DNA of 64,000 nucleotides from Pseudonocardiaceae bacterium YIM PH 21723 (GCA_003600225.1 QZFT01000020.1:62001-126000); one strand, 5' to 3'. Shown: positions 1-9,943, counted from the stretch's first letter. Notes: generated by a model not told the origin, from the letters alone. Program-made: numbers and translations.

Positions 1-1
1 G

Positions 2-3000
2 CCGAAGAACCTGCTGTGGCTGACCGATTTCGAGGCGGCGATCACCGCCGGGATGGGCGTCCGGATCCCGCTGACCGACCCGGCCTGGACCACGCTGGAC
101 CGGCTCGTCGTGCTCGGCCTGCGCGCCCAGGTCGCCCCGGAGCAGTCCGCGGCCGACTTCGCCGGCCTGCTGACCGACCAGCTGCGCAGCCCGGCCGGAT
201 TCAGCCTGCTGCCACAGGGAACGCCGACGAACAACACCGAACAGGCCGCCGCCGGACCCGACCCGAAGACCGAGGCGACCACCGGCCTGGCCACCGCGGC
301 CGGCTTCGCCACGGCGACGGAGTGGACCGACAAGAAGGACGGCCAGTGGTTCGCCGAACTGCTCGGCATCGATCCCGCGACGCTGAAGGGCGTGCCGAAC
401 GCGGAGATCTTCGACCGGCGGGACGCCCGCGCGGCGCACACGGCGCTGTGGCCGGCCACGTGGGGCAACTACCTGCAGTCGCTGCTGGGCGGGGTGCTGA
501 CCGACGCGCAGATCGCGCAGACCCGGAAGTTCTTCCTGGAGAACGTGTCCGGGCGCGGCCCGCTGCCCGCGGTGAAGATCGGCCGCCAGCCGTACGGGAT
601 CCTGCCGACGACGGTGTTCTCCCGGATGACCTGGCCGGCCGCGGCCACCCATCGCATCGCGCTGAACGGCATCCTCACCCGGGCCGCGAAGGACTGGAAG
701 GAGGCCGTGGCCCAGGTCTCCTACCTGCACGGACCGGCCCAGGACAAGCACCAGAAGCTGCTGAACATCCTCGCGCTGCACCCGACGTCGACCGAGTACC
801 ACCACCGCTACGCGCAGAGCGCGACCGGCCTGGACCAGGTCTCGCCGGAACCGATCCGCGCGCTGCTCACCGGCTTCGGCGGCCCGGACGAGGACCCGGA
901 TCTGCTGCGCCGGCTGTTCGCCGAGGAACAGCTCCCGCTGCTGGCCCCGGTCGTCGACGACCGTCCACTGTCCGAAGTGGACCCGATCCGGGCGTACACC
1001 GACGACGAGCGCAACTACCTGCGCTGGCTGGCCGACTACGCGTTGACCGACCTGGAGAAGATCCGCAAGGAGATCGGCTTCACCGACAACAAGCCGCCCT
1101 CGGCGCTGCTGTACTTCCTGGCCCGGCACGCGGTGCTGCTGGGCTACGCCGAGGCCGCGCGCCGGCTGGCACTGACCACGCCGGGAGCCGATGTCCCTGA
1201 CTCCCGGGAGGCGGCGTTCATCCACATCGAGCCGGGGCCGGCCCGCAGCGAGAGCCGGTACCGCGCGTTGTACTCCACCGATCCGGCGATCAACCCGGAC
1301 CTGCTGGTCCACGAGCACCTGCGCACGCTGATCGGTGACCACGTGGCGACCACCGATCTCGCCGAGCAGGTGGCCGCGCTGGGCGTGCTGGCCGGCCTGC
1401 CGACTGCGCGGCTGGAGCGGGTGTTCGCCGAGCACATCGACGTGGCCACCTACCGGCTCGACGCGTGGCGGCTCGGCCTGGTCAACGAGCGGCTGGCCGA
1501 GCTCCGCTATGGCCAGGACCCCGCCACTCCCCCGGTTCGTGGCCTGCACCTCGGCGCCTACGGCTGGCTGGAGAACGTCGCGAAGAAGCAGGCCCCGCCC
1601 ACGCAGCCGGTACCCGCTGGGCTCACCACGGTCTTCGGCACCGACCCGATCCCGGTCGACGCGAACAACGGCGGCTACATCCACGCCCCGTCGCCGTCGC
1701 ACGCCCGGACCGCCGCCGTACTGCGCGCCGGATACCTGGCCAACGGCACACCCGACGACGCGAACATGTTCGCGATCAACCTCAGTTCCCGGCGGGTGCG
1801 CATCGCGCTGACCATTGTGGACGGACTGCGGCAGGGCCAGTCGCTCGGCGCGTTGCTCGGCCAGCGGTTCGAACGCGCGCTGCACGACACCAATACCGGC
1901 GTCGACAAGGTGATCGCCGGGCTGCGGCTGAAGTTCCCGTTGCGGGCCAACCGGATCGACGAGACCAGGCCGAAGCCCACCGACCCGGCCCAGCCGACGA
2001 GCGTCGAGCAGATCGAGGCCCGCAATGTGATCGACGGCCTGACGCTGCTCCGGCACGTCGACGGGCTGCCCAAGGAACAACGGGCCTACCCGTTCGACTT
2101 CACCGACCTGGAAGCGGCGAGCTCCGGCCAGAAGAAGAGCATCACCGCCGAACTCGACGGCCTGCGCGATGTGCACGACGCGCTGGCCGACCTGATGGTC
2201 GCCGAGGGCACCCACCAGGCGTTGCAGGGCAACCACGAGCGCGCGTCGTCCACTTTGGACGCGTTCACCAAGGACGGGCTGCCCGCCGAGCCGGCCATTG
2301 TGGACACCCCACGCAGCGGGACCACGCTGACCCACCGGCTGGGCCTGCAGTTCGAGTCCGGCCTGGACCCGGACCACGACCCCACGGTGGCCGGGCCCAA
2401 CAACCCGCGGGCCAGGGCCGAGCCCGCGATCAACGACTGGCTGCGCGCGGTGCTGCCACTGGCGCAGAACGTCGTCGCGCTGGTGACCTGGAAGGACCCG
2501 GACGGCAGGCACCGGGAACGGGTGGTGACGCAGCAGGAAGCGGGACTGCAGCGGATCGACCTGCTCTGGGCGCTGCGTCCGAACGACCAGGCGGCGATGT
2601 CCGACCTGGACGACCGGATCCTCGGCGTGGTGCTGGAGAACTCCCGGCCACGCCCCGACATCGAGCCGGTCATCGAGTACACCACCCGGGTCGCCGGCAA
2701 GGTCAGCTTCTTCGAGCTGTCCCCGCTGATCGCCGCGCTGCGCACGCTGCTGACCACCTCCCGGCCGCTGCGACCGAGCGACCTGGTGCCCGCCGCCGGA
2801 AGCGCGACGGTGGGCCGGGCCGACGACGCGGTGTCGCTGCCCCGGGAACGTCCGGCCGCGGTGCGCGCGTCGTTGACCGAACTGGTCGAGGAGGTCGACG
2901 ACTTCCTGGTGGACCTCGGGGCGCTGTACCCGGCCCAACCGGTACGGGCGGAGATCCTCAAGAACATCGACACCTTCCTGGGCCGGTACGCGAGGCTCAC

Positions 3001-4366
3001 CGTCACGGCGGGTGGCTTCGGCCTGATCCGCAGCAGCTGGGGCGAGCTGGCCGCCTGGCGGCGCGGTCTCTACAAGGAGATCCTGGCCGCCGTCGCCGGA
3101 ACCGCCGCGCGGATGCGGCGTGCGCTGAAGGCGGCCGACGCGCTGCTGCTCCAGTACGAGAACCTGCCGTCGTCCACCCCGGCCGAGGAGCGGTTCCGCA
3201 TCCTGCTGCAGGCCCAGCGACTGGTGGTCACCAAACCCGGTCCCCGCAAGAACACCCCGGCCGAGCAACGGCTCGAAGTACGCGCGCAGCGCAGCAGGTT
3301 CAACGACCGGCTCACCCGGCTCGAACGGCAGACCAGCCAGTCCACGCTGAGCGGGCTGCTCGCCGAGGTCAGGGCCCAGCTGCCGCTCACCGACATCGAC
3401 CCGGAGGGGCTGGACCTCACGCCGTTCGAGGACCGGGTCGTCGACTTCGGCCGCGAACTGCTGACCCGGGCCGACCGGCTGCAGAAGGACCTCGCCGAGC
3501 GGGGCGGCCTGGCGGACAAGGCGCTGGTGATCCACGACCAGGCGATCCCCGGCCCGGAGCGGGTCAGGGCGGCGACCGACGCGCTCAAGGTGCTGCTCGG
3601 CGAGGACGTGCTCGCGGTGCCGGAGTTCACCCCGCCGGACAGGGTGATCCAGCAATGGCGCGCGGCCCGCGACGACAGCGCAGACCTGGTCGCACACCTG
3701 AAGCCGGCCAGGGACTACCCGATCGACGACTGGCTGCACGGCATGGCCCGGGTGCGGGAGATGCCGCGGCTGTGGGAGAAGACCATCCTGCTGGCCGACG
3801 CGTTGCTCGGGCCGGGCGGCCTGCTGGGCACCGGCATCCTGGGCTGGAAGGAACCGGCGCTGTCGCCGATCCAGCTGCCCTATGTGGACGGTGACCACTG
3901 GCTCGGCCTGGAGTTCGCCAAGGATCCCGACCTGCCACTGGACCGGCAGTTGCGGGAGGACCGGCTGCTGTTCACCGCCTGCTACGCCACCGGCCTGGGC
4001 GACCGGGAGCAGTGCGGGCTGCTGCTCGACGAGTGGACCGAGGTGATCCCGGCGGAGCGGGAGACCACCGGCATCGCGGTGCACTACGACCGTCCGGACG
4101 CCGAACCGCCGCAGGCCATGCTGCTCGTCGTGCCCCCGATCGCCGAGCCTGACCCCCAGGCGCGCTGGGAGCCCGGTGACCTGGTCGACGCGGTCGCCGA
4201 GACCTTCGCGATGGCGAAGACCCGCGCGGTCGAACCGGATCACCTCGGCCACACCGGGTACGCGCACCTGCTCCCGGCGACCGTCATGTCGGCGACCCGG
4301 GAACCGGTCACCATCAGCACCGACCTCGCTCTCGCCAACCTGCGCTGGAAGGCCGACCATGACTGA
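2..4366 (+). CDS. Large protein of unknown function, 5' end beyond the window
   Basis: The frame is open from base 2, before the first ATG at 53, so this is the 3' part of a longer gene. About 1,450 residues are visible. It is soluble-looking with no signal peptide or membrane helices, rich in Arg, Glu and Leu, and has helical stretches around residues 1000-1200. I recognise no catalytic motif. The stop overlaps the start of the next gene (4359) by 8 nt, so the two are probably co-translated partners. Proteins of this pair's general look occur as unannotated neighbours in actinomycetes; I cannot assign a role. No link to the biosynthetic genes further right. Confidence 0.85.
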   Translation, partial: PKNLLWLTDFEAAITAGMGVRIPLTDPAWTTLDRLVVLGLRAQVAPEQSAADFAGLLTDQLRSPAGFSLLPQGTPTNNTEQAAAGPDPKTEATTGLATAAGFATATEWTDKKDGQWFAELLGIDPATLKGVPNAEIFDRRDARAAHTALWPATWGNYLQSLLGGVLTDAQIAQTRKFFLENVSGRGPLPAVKIGRQPYGILPTTVFSRMTWPAAATHRIALNGILTRAAKDWKEAVAQVSYLHGPAQDKHQKLLNILALHPTSTEYHHRYAQSATGLDQVSPEPIRALLTGFGGPDEDPDLLRRLFAEEQLPLLAPVVDDRPLSEVDPIRAYTDDERNYLRWLADYALTDLEKIRKEIGFTDNKPPSALLYFLARHAVLLGYAEAARRLALTTPGADVPDSREAAFIHIEPGPARSESRYRALYSTDPAINPDLLVHEHLRTLIGDHVATTDLAEQVAALGVLAGLPTARLERVFAEHIDVATYRLDAWRLGLVNERLAELRYGQDPATPPVRGLHLGAYGWLENVAKKQAPPTQPVPAGLTTVFGTDPIPVDANNGGYIHAPSPSHARTAAVLRAGYLANGTPDDANMFAINLSSRRVRIALTIVDGLRQGQSLGALLGQRFERALHDTNTGVDKVIAGLRLKFPLRANRIDETRPKPTDPAQPTSVEQIEARNVIDGLTLLRHVDGLPKEQRAYPFDFTDLEAASSGQKKSITAELDGLRDVHDALADLMVAEGTHQALQGNHERASSTLDAFTKDGLPAEPAIVDTPRSGTTLTHRLGLQFESGLDPDHDPTVAGPNNPRARAEPAINDWLRAVLPLAQNVVALVTWKDPDGRHRERVVTQQEAGLQRIDLLWALRPNDQAAMSDLDDRILGVVLENSRPRPDIEPVIEYTTRVAGKVSFFELSPLIAALRTLLTTSRPLRPSDLVPAAGSATVGRADDAVSLPRERPAAVRASLTELVEEVDDFLVDLGALYPAQPVRAEILKNIDTFLGRYARLTVTAGGFGLIRSSWGELAAWRRGLYKEILAAVAGTAARMRRALKAADALLLQYENLPSSTPAEERFRILLQAQRLVVTKPGPRKNTPAEQRLEVRAQRSRFNDRLTRLERQTSQSTLSGLLAEVRAQLPLTDIDPEGLDLTPFEDRVVDFGRELLTRADRLQKDLAERGGLADKALVIHDQAIPGPERVRAATDALKVLLGEDVLAVPEFTPPDRVIQQWRAARDDSADLVAHLKPARDYPIDDWLHGMARVREMPRLWEKTILLADALLGPGGLLGTGILGWKEPALSPIQLPYVDGDHWLGLEFAKDPDLPLDRQLREDRLLFTACYATGLGDREQCGLLLDEWTEVIPAERETTGIAVHYDRPDAEPPQAMLLVVPPIAEPDPQARWEPGDLVDAVAETFAMAKTRAVEPDHLGHTGYAHLLPATVMSATREPVTISTDLALANLRWKADHD

Positions 4367-6179
4367 GCCGTCGTTCGCCGAGGAACTGGCCGCACGCAGC
4401 ACCCCGGCCATCGGGGTGTGGAACCGCCTGGAGGGCAGGCCCCGCACCACCGACTTCGACCGGGCGCTGCGGGCCGAGGTGCGGGACCCCCTGTGGCTGC
4501 TCACCCGCCAGTGGCAGCTCGGTGAGTTCCAGGGCTCCGACGCGGGAACCCCGGTCACCGCGACCTACTCGGTCACCCCGTCCCGGCCGACCCGGTTCCT
4601 GGCGCCCGGCGCGGCGGCCGAGGACCTGACCGCCGACCGTCCACTGGAGACGATGGCCGAACGTCGTTCACTGCCCATGACATTCGGGGCGGAGAAGATC
4701 GGCTTCGATCTCCGGCTGGCGATCGGCCGCCGGTGGCTGAAACTGCTGGACCAGGCGAAGATCCTCGGCCTGCCGCTGTTCAACTACGAGAAGCAGTACA
4801 TCGAGAAATACCCCATCGCCCTGCCGGACCCCGAGAGCCTCCCGGACGTGCACCAGGTCGCGCACCCGGAGGTGTGGGCGACCATGCAGACGATCGCCGG
4901 TCGCCGGATGGACGGCTATCTGCTGTACCTGCACGTGAAAGGCGGTCGGGATGCCGATGAGGGCATCACCGGCCTGCACCACCAGCTCCTGGTCAGCCTG
5001 GGAAAGAGGCTGGTGAACTGGTTCGACGCGTTGATCGACCAACCGTCCGCCGACGCCACCTGGGACCCGGAACGGCTGGAACACCGGTTCTCCGTGTCGG
5101 CGTCCACACCGGACGGAACGGAGAAGGTGCTGACGGCGCAGGAGTATCCGGGCGGCTCACTGGACTGGCACGCGTTCTCCGTCGACCCGGACACCAAGGT
5201 CGGCGGCGCGAAGCCACCGGAGAAGACGTTGTCCCGCACGGTGTTCCCGGCCCCGGTCCGCTACTCGGGAATGCCGCTGCCCCGCTGGTGGGCCGTCGAG
5301 GACGGACGCACCAACTTCGCCGCGGTGAGCCCGAACAGCACCGACCTGGCCCGGCTGATCTTCCTGGAGTTCGCCCTGGTCTTCGCCAACGACTGGTACC
5401 AGCTGCCGTGCGATCTCCCGGCGGGAACGGTGTCCCAGATCCGCGGCCTGACGGTGACCGACGTCTTCGGCGAGCAGCTGTTGATCTCCCCGGTCGGCTC
5501 CGGACCCGACGAGAAATGGCAGCGCTGGTCGATGTTCACCCTGGACACGATCGGCACCAGGGACGTCCCCGCGGACACGGACCTGCTGCTGCCGCCGAGC
5601 GTGCCCAAGGTCGCCGACGGCCCGGTGCTGGAGGAGGTGCTGCTGATCCGCGACGAGACCGCCAACCTGGTCTGGGGCATCGAGCAGACGGTCCGGACGG
5701 CTACCGGCGAACCCCGCCGGGGCAGCGAGGCCGCCGCCGAGGTCGTCGCCTTCCGGCAACGGCCCCGCGACACCGAACCCGGTCCGGCGACGGATGATCC
5801 GCCCCGCGCCCCGCTCTCCTACCGGGTGATGAACACCGTCCCGGAACACTGGATCCCGTTCATCCCGGTGCACACCGACGATCAGCACCGGGAGATCCGG
5901 CTGCAACGCGCGTCGATGCCCGGCATCGTGGACGGGAAACCGGTCCCGGCCCGGACGACGTTGCTGCGCGAAGGCTTCGACGCGGCTCGGCAGTACTTCA
6001 TCAACGAGGAGGAGGTCCCCCAGGCGGGCACCCGGCTCTCGGTGTCCTACAACCGGACTCGCTGGTACGACGGCCGGGCCGTCGTCTGGCTCAGCGCCCA
6101 ACGTGGAGTCGGCCGGGGCGAGGGCTCCAGCGGGCTGGGCTTCGACCTCCTGGTGGATACACCGATGCCACCCGGTTAG
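4359..6179 (+). CDS. Conserved hypothetical protein, 606 aa
   Basis: The start is the ATG at 4359, inside the end of the upstream gene (8-nt overlap), which indicates translational coupling. The N-terminus is strikingly Trp/Arg-rich (WNRLEGRPRT, then WLLTRQWQLGEFQG around residues 40-55). No signal peptide or transmembrane segment is visible. There are no recognisable catalytic motifs and I do not recognise the family. Its function probably goes with the preceding giant protein. The TAG stop overlaps the TAA stop of the convergent gene at 6176 (shared TTAG), leaving no intergenic space. Confidence 0.85.
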   Translation: MTEPSFAEELAARSTPAIGVWNRLEGRPRTTDFDRALRAEVRDPLWLLTRQWQLGEFQGSDAGTPVTATYSVTPSRPTRFLAPGAAAEDLTADRPLETMAERRSLPMTFGAEKIGFDLRLAIGRRWLKLLDQAKILGLPLFNYEKQYIEKYPIALPDPESLPDVHQVAHPEVWATMQTIAGRRMDGYLLYLHVKGGRDADEGITGLHHQLLVSLGKRLVNWFDALIDQPSADATWDPERLEHRFSVSASTPDGTEKVLTAQEYPGGSLDWHAFSVDPDTKVGGAKPPEKTLSRTVFPAPVRYSGMPLPRWWAVEDGRTNFAAVSPNSTDLARLIFLEFALVFANDWYQLPCDLPAGTVSQIRGLTVTDVFGEQLLISPVGSGPDEKWQRWSMFTLDTIGTRDVPADTDLLLPPSVPKVADGPVLEEVLLIRDETANLVWGIEQTVRTATGEPRRGSEAAAEVVAFRQRPRDTEPGPATDDPPRAPLSYRVMNTVPEHWIPFIPVHTDDQHREIRLQRASMPGIVDGKPVPARTTLLREGFDAARQYFINEEEVPQAGTRLSVSYNRTRWYDGRAVVWLSAQRGVGRGEGSSGLGFDLLVDTPMPPG

Positions 6180-6613
6180 TCGCGGAAGTCGAGTTCCACC
6201 CACGGCACCGTCCGGTCGAGGGCGGCCTGCAGCGTCTCCCTGTCGATCTGCCAGCCGGAGATGACTCGGCCGAGCACGATCTTCCGGTGCCGCAACAGGT
6301 CGATCCGGCGCACGTCGCTGTCGTTGTGCGATTCGGTGAAGATCTCGATCCGGTTCACCTCCCGCCAGGGCACCGTCACCGCCCGGCGGAAGATCGAGGC
6401 CACCGTGATCCCCTGCGCGTCGAGCCGCAACGCGATGTCCTTGCGTGCGGACCGGATCAACAGCACCACGGGCCTGATCGCGAGCAGCACGACGAACGGC
6501 AGCCCCAGCAAGAACGGGAAATCCGCCACCAACATGAACGCCGCGGCGAGCACCGGGGGAATCAAGTCGACCGCCGGGTTTCCCTCGAACCGGACGACCA
6601 GCACGTCGCTCAT
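6176..6613 (-). CDS. Small membrane protein with PH-like segment
   Basis: 145 aa starting MSDVLVVRFEG. Two hydrophobic helices (about residues 15-50) are followed by a soluble part containing VTVPWREVNRIEIF. That part resembles the bacterial PH-like domains in which a short basic segment precedes a Pro-Trp strand. The same layout recurs twice in the neighbouring upstream protein, so the two are paralogous. The start ATG overlaps the stop of the upstream gene (ATGA at 6610-6613). Likely a membrane-attached protein; role unknown. Confidence 0.75.
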   Translation of the reverse strand: MSDVLVVRFEGNPAVDLIPPVLAAAFMLVADFPFLLGLPFVVLLAIRPVVLLIRSARKDIALRLDAQGITVASIFRRAVTVPWREVNRIEIFTESHNDSDVRRIDLLRHRKIVLGRVISGWQIDRETLQAALDRTVPWVELDFRD

Positions 6614-7503
6614 CGGTCCCAGCCGAACGTCACGCGCGGCGCGCACTCGGCGACGGCGTCCCGGAATGCCACCGGATCCGTCCGCCAGCCGAACGCGGTG
6701 CGACCGTCTCCGTTCTCGGCGTCCGGGTTGATCTGGATCCGCTCCCACCACGACGAACCGACAACCCTGATCGCCTGGATCTCGGTCCACGGCACGGTGA
6801 ACTGGTCGCTGAAGTCGCAGTTGAACCGCAGTCCGCGGGCATCCACCCGCAACGGTGGCTGCCCCCGGAACAGGCAGACCAGCACCCGGATCACCGGCAA
6901 CGCGGCCAGCACCGGGACCACGATCGCGAAGAAGGTGCCGCCGAACAACAGCACGAGCACCAGCACCACAGCGGCGAACCCGATGGCGGCCAGCAGCTCC
7001 CAGGTCAACCGGAACCGTTCGGCATAGCCACCTTCGGCCTGCGGCCACTCCGTGAGGTTGCCTGCGTCCAGTGGCACGCCCGGCGCGACCGTGGCGAGCA
7101 CGCCCCGGAGCTCCGCGACGTCCACACGCCAGCCGAGCATGCCGATCCGGACGGGACGACGACCCTCGACGCTGACCTGAAGGCGGGTGATCGGCAGCGA
7201 TTCGCCGTAGGTGTCCTCCACGAACGCGATCGACTCGACCCGCGACCACGGCAGGACGAGCGGCGGCCGGAACCCGCAGTTCAGGCTGAGTCCATCGGCG
7301 TCGGCCCGCAGCGGCGGCCGCCGTCGAGCCAGGCAGATCAGCAGCCGGATCAGCGGAATCGCGGTGACCACCAGGAACAGGGCAACGAACGCGCTCCGAA
7401 AGCCGACCGTGAGGACGAGTCCGAATAACGGCAGCAGCACAAGGAGGGCGACCTCCCCGTTGACTCGGAAGTGCGCGCGATAGACCGGACTGTTCTCCCC
7501 CAT
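6610..7503 (-). CDS. Membrane protein with two tandem TM/PH-like repeats
   Basis: 297 aa starting MGENSPVYRAHFRV. The protein has two similar halves. Each has a pair of hydrophobic helices, then an Arg-rich RRPPLRADADGL or QPPLRVDARGL turn, then a strand with LPWSRVESI or VPWTEIQAI. This looks like an internal duplication of a transmembrane hairpin plus PH-like unit, the same unit carried once by the downstream gene. An alternative frame starting at 7522 is a shadow. Function unknown; cytoplasmic-membrane location inferred from the helices. Confidence 0.75.
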   Translation of the reverse strand: MGENSPVYRAHFRVNGEVALLVLLPLFGLVLTVGFRSAFVALFLVVTAIPLIRLLICLARRRPPLRADADGLSLNCGFRPPLVLPWSRVESIAFVEDTYGESLPITRLQVSVEGRRPVRIGMLGWRVDVAELRGVLATVAPGVPLDAGNLTEWPQAEGGYAERFRLTWELLAAIGFAAVVLVLVLLFGGTFFAIVVPVLAALPVIRVLVCLFRGQPPLRVDARGLRFNCDFSDQFTVPWTEIQAIRVVGSSWWERIQINPDAENGDGRTAFGWRTDPVAFRDAVAECAPRVTFGWDR

Positions 7504-7543
7504 GCGCGGAATGGTCCCCCATCGGCCCGGCTACGCACCAGGT

Positions 7544-8206
7544 TCAATCGTCGGGGTGAGCGGAATGGAAGGTGTAGGGCTCGGTGCGATACCCGGCCGG
7601 CAGCGGTCCGTCGAAGGTCGCGTAGGGCAGGCGGAACCCGAACTCGGCGGTGAACATGTCCAGCACGCCGACCAGTTGCTCACGAGGCCCGGCACCGTCG
7701 TCCGGCAGCGTCCTGTCGTCCACGCCCGCCAGCCCGTGCGCGGTGAGCAGCGGACCGAAGTGGTCCCGATGCGTGCCTGCCCGGGTGTCGTAACCGGCGC
7801 CGATGTGGAACGACGTGACCCACTCACGGTCCCGGTGGTAGTCGACGCCGGCGGGGCCCTTGATCGTGCGGGCCACCGTCAGTACCTCGGTGCCACGCGA
7901 CAGTTTGCAGCCGATATTGCCCAGCCAACCGCGTAGTTGCAGGTACTCGATCGCGATCGTCCAGTCCCCGGATTCGGCAACCCGCACCCAGAACGGGCCC
8001 GTGTCGAAGTCGGCGGTGTCGAACACCGGATCGGCGCACAGCTCGTCATGGGTCATCTCGCGCACGGTGCCCGGATCAACGCCGAACCCCTCGAGGACCT
8101 GCCGGGCCGAGCGACCCCGGACAAAGGTCAGGCAGCCGACGAGGCTGAAGAACCCGCTGTCACTGGAATCCAATGCCCAGGCCCAGTCCGACCCGATCGC
8201 GGTCAT
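7544..8206 (-). CDS. DUF6461-like hypothetical protein
   Basis: About 220 aa from ATG 8206 (MTAIGSDWAWALD); an upstream ATG at 8236 is in frame but gives a Cys/Trp-rich tail not expected of the family. The sequence has the features of small actinobacterial DUF6461 proteins: an early acidic Trp-containing strand, a central WTIAIEYLQLRGW-type strand and a Phe-rich C-terminus. No catalytic residues stand out. Such proteins are often linked to polymorphic toxin/immunity or regulatory loci, but nothing nearby supports a specific role. Confidence 0.6.
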   Translation of the reverse strand: MTAIGSDWAWALDSSDSGFFSLVGCLTFVRGRSARQVLEGFGVDPGTVREMTHDELCADPVFDTADFDTGPFWVRVAESGDWTIAIEYLQLRGWLGNIGCKLSRGTEVLTVARTIKGPAGVDYHRDREWVTSFHIGAGYDTRAGTHRDHFGPLLTAHGLAGVDDRTLPDDGAGPREQLVGVLDMFTAEFGFRLPYATFDGPLPAGYRTEPYTFHSAHPDD

Positions 8207-8243
8207 GGATTCAGTCTGCCAGCACCAGCAGACCATCCGGAAA

Positions 8244-8578
8244 GATCAAGGCCCCAGTCCACTACGGCAAGTACAACGGTCTCGGCGGCAAGGTCGAAAC
8301 CGACGAGGACATCTGCGCGGGGAGGCCGGAATTGAGTGCGTCCGGCTCGAACTGGCGGGCACGGTGTCCTGGCCCGGCTTCGGACGCCGCATCGGTTTCC
8401 TCTTCCGGATTCCGCAGTGGACGGGCACGAGGACCTCCTGGGCGGGAAGGTGCCGATCGGCGAGGGCGATCAGCGTTTCCTGCCGCTCGTGTTCGCCGGC
8501 GGTCCGCAGTTCCACGGCGTGATGCCCTACGCGAACGGGCGACCGACGAGCTGGTCGTACTCGGTGCTGGGGCGTTAA
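8244..8578 (+). pseudogene. Decayed Nudix hydrolase (MutT-like) fragment
   Basis: Pieces of a MutT/8-oxo-dGTPase-like protein are readable in successive frames. First comes HYGKYNGLGGKVETDEDIC (start of the Nudix box), then a shift to IECVRLELAGTVSWPGFG, then a further shift to DQRFLPLVFAGG and HGVMPYANGR near the natural C-terminus. The N-terminus and the REXXEE part of the Nudix box are missing. The TAA end overlaps the stop of the convergent ATPase gene. Two shifts plus an internal loss make this a true relic rather than a sequencing slip. Confidence 0.6.
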
Positions 8579-9296
8579 CCGAACATCCTGCCCGGGTGAC
8601 GCAGGAAGGTCTGCCACAGGCGGACCATCTCCAGCTCATCCCACTGGCACGGCTCGATGCCGTCCTCGGAGAGTTCCAGCAGCTGGGCGCCGGGCATGGC
8701 GGCGACCAGCGGTGAGTGGGTGGAGTAGATGACCTGTGCGTCGTGGTGCTTCACCACGTCGACCAGGTGGTGCAGCAACACGAGGGTCGACTGGAAACTC
8801 AGCGGCCCCTCGGCTTCGTCGAGCAGGTACAGACCGGGCCCGCTGAACCGGCCGGTGATCGCCTGCAGGTAGGACTCACCATGGCTGACCTCGTACGACA
8901 GCCGGTCGCCGTACCCGGAGACGCCCATCTCGGTCATGTACGCGAGCATCCCCATCGCCGATTCCGCGCGGAGAAAGAAACCCGCGGGCTTCTTCCGCGC
9001 CGTGAAATGACTGTCCCCCAGACCTGCTGCAGGTGGAGCGCTTCGCCGAGCGGACCCTTCTCCAGCGCGCTGGCGTACCGGCGACCACCGTGCCCACCAC
9101 GCACATCCAGGCCGTACGCCTCGGCAACGGCCTCCAGCAGCGTCGACTTCCCAGAACCGTTGGCCCCGACCAGCACCACGATGTCGCTGGTCAGCTCCAG
9201 GCCGTTCTCGGCGATCGCCCGGACCGCCGGGACGGTCCAGGGCCACCGGCCGGGCTGGGCGGCGCCGGGCTTGACCTCGATCCTGTCGACGAGCAT
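8575..9296 (-). pseudogene. AAA/SMC-like ATPase with one frameshift
   Basis: The N-terminal half (start ATG 9296) has a Walker A, GANGSGKST. The C-terminal half in another frame has the Walker B and D-loop region GPGLYLLDEAEGPLS and a STHSPLV switch, typical of small AbiEii/RecF-like AAA ATPases. The halves join at a G5 run (CCCCC on the plus strand, 9015-9019). One extra G would restore a continuous protein reading ...QQVWG-DSHFTARKKP. This may be a genuine lesion or a homopolymer error. Predicted intact length about 240 aa, typical of the family. Confidence 0.65.
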
Positions 9297-9305
9297 TCCG
9301 CCAGG

Positions 9306-9917
9306 CTAATACCCGTGTCGTCGGCTGCCGGTCCCCCAGTCGCGGAGTGCGATGGAGGTGCTCGTGACATCGAGGCCGGCCAGGCCGCCGGTGACCAGGT
9401 CCGTACCCGGGTCCGGCGAACCGGTCATCGTGGGCAGCGCCGCCCGGATGTTGGCACCGTGCGCGACGACGAGCGCCGGTCCCGTACCCGCGTCGGAGGT
9501 GACCGTGGCGAGCGCGGTGCGCAGCCGGGCGACGAGCTCATGGCAGTCCTCGCCGCCGGGGAACCTCGCCGTGCGGTCGCCGTCCCGCCAGCTCCGCAGA
9601 ACCGCGTTGTACACGGCCCACGCCTGTTGGTCGTTCCGGCCGTCCAGCTCGCCGACGTCGAGTTCGCGCAGGTCGTCCATGGTCGCGGCGATCTCGATGC
9701 CCAGGTAGCCCGCCACGATCTCGGCGGTCTGCACGGCTCGCCGCAGCGGTGAGGTGACGAGCCGGGTGTAGGACCGACCTTCCGCAGCGAGGCGTTCACC
9801 GAGTCGATGAGCCTGCTGCCGGCCCAGTTCGGTCAGGTCGCCGTCGTAGACACGGTGCGAGAACGTCTCGGTCAGATTCGCCACGTTCTGTCCGTGCCGG
9901 GCCCAGTCGATGCGCAT
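9306..9917 (-). CDS. Histidine phosphatase family protein
   Basis: About 203 aa. It carries the phosphoglycerate-mutase-like RHG signature (WARHGQNVANL) near the N-terminus, whose His forms the phosphoenzyme. Further on are TSPLRRAVQTAEI with the second substrate Arg, an ELDVGELDG acid motif and a late VVAHGANIRAAL with the second catalytic His. Cytosolic phosphatase or mutase; the exact substrate cannot be predicted. ATG 9917 and GTG 9926 are both possible starts; no clear Shine-Dalgarno sequence decides between them. Next to a Nudix gene on the same strand. Confidence 0.8.
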   Translation of the reverse strand: MRIDWARHGQNVANLTETFSHRVYDGDLTELGRQQAHRLGERLAAEGRSYTRLVTSPLRRAVQTAEIVAGYLGIEIAATMDDLRELDVGELDGRNDQQAWAVYNAVLRSWRDGDRTARFPGGEDCHELVARLRTALATVTSDAGTGPALVVAHGANIRAALPTMTGSPDPGTDLVTGGLAGLDVTSTSIALRDWGTGSRRHGY

Positions 9918-9943
9918 GCGGCGCACGGTACAACCGGCGGCAC

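Noticed and set aside
1465-3894. 809-codon plus-strand open frame
   Set aside because: Out-of-frame shadow of the large left-edge gene; Arg/Ala/Gly-rich composition typical of shifted high-GC coding DNA.
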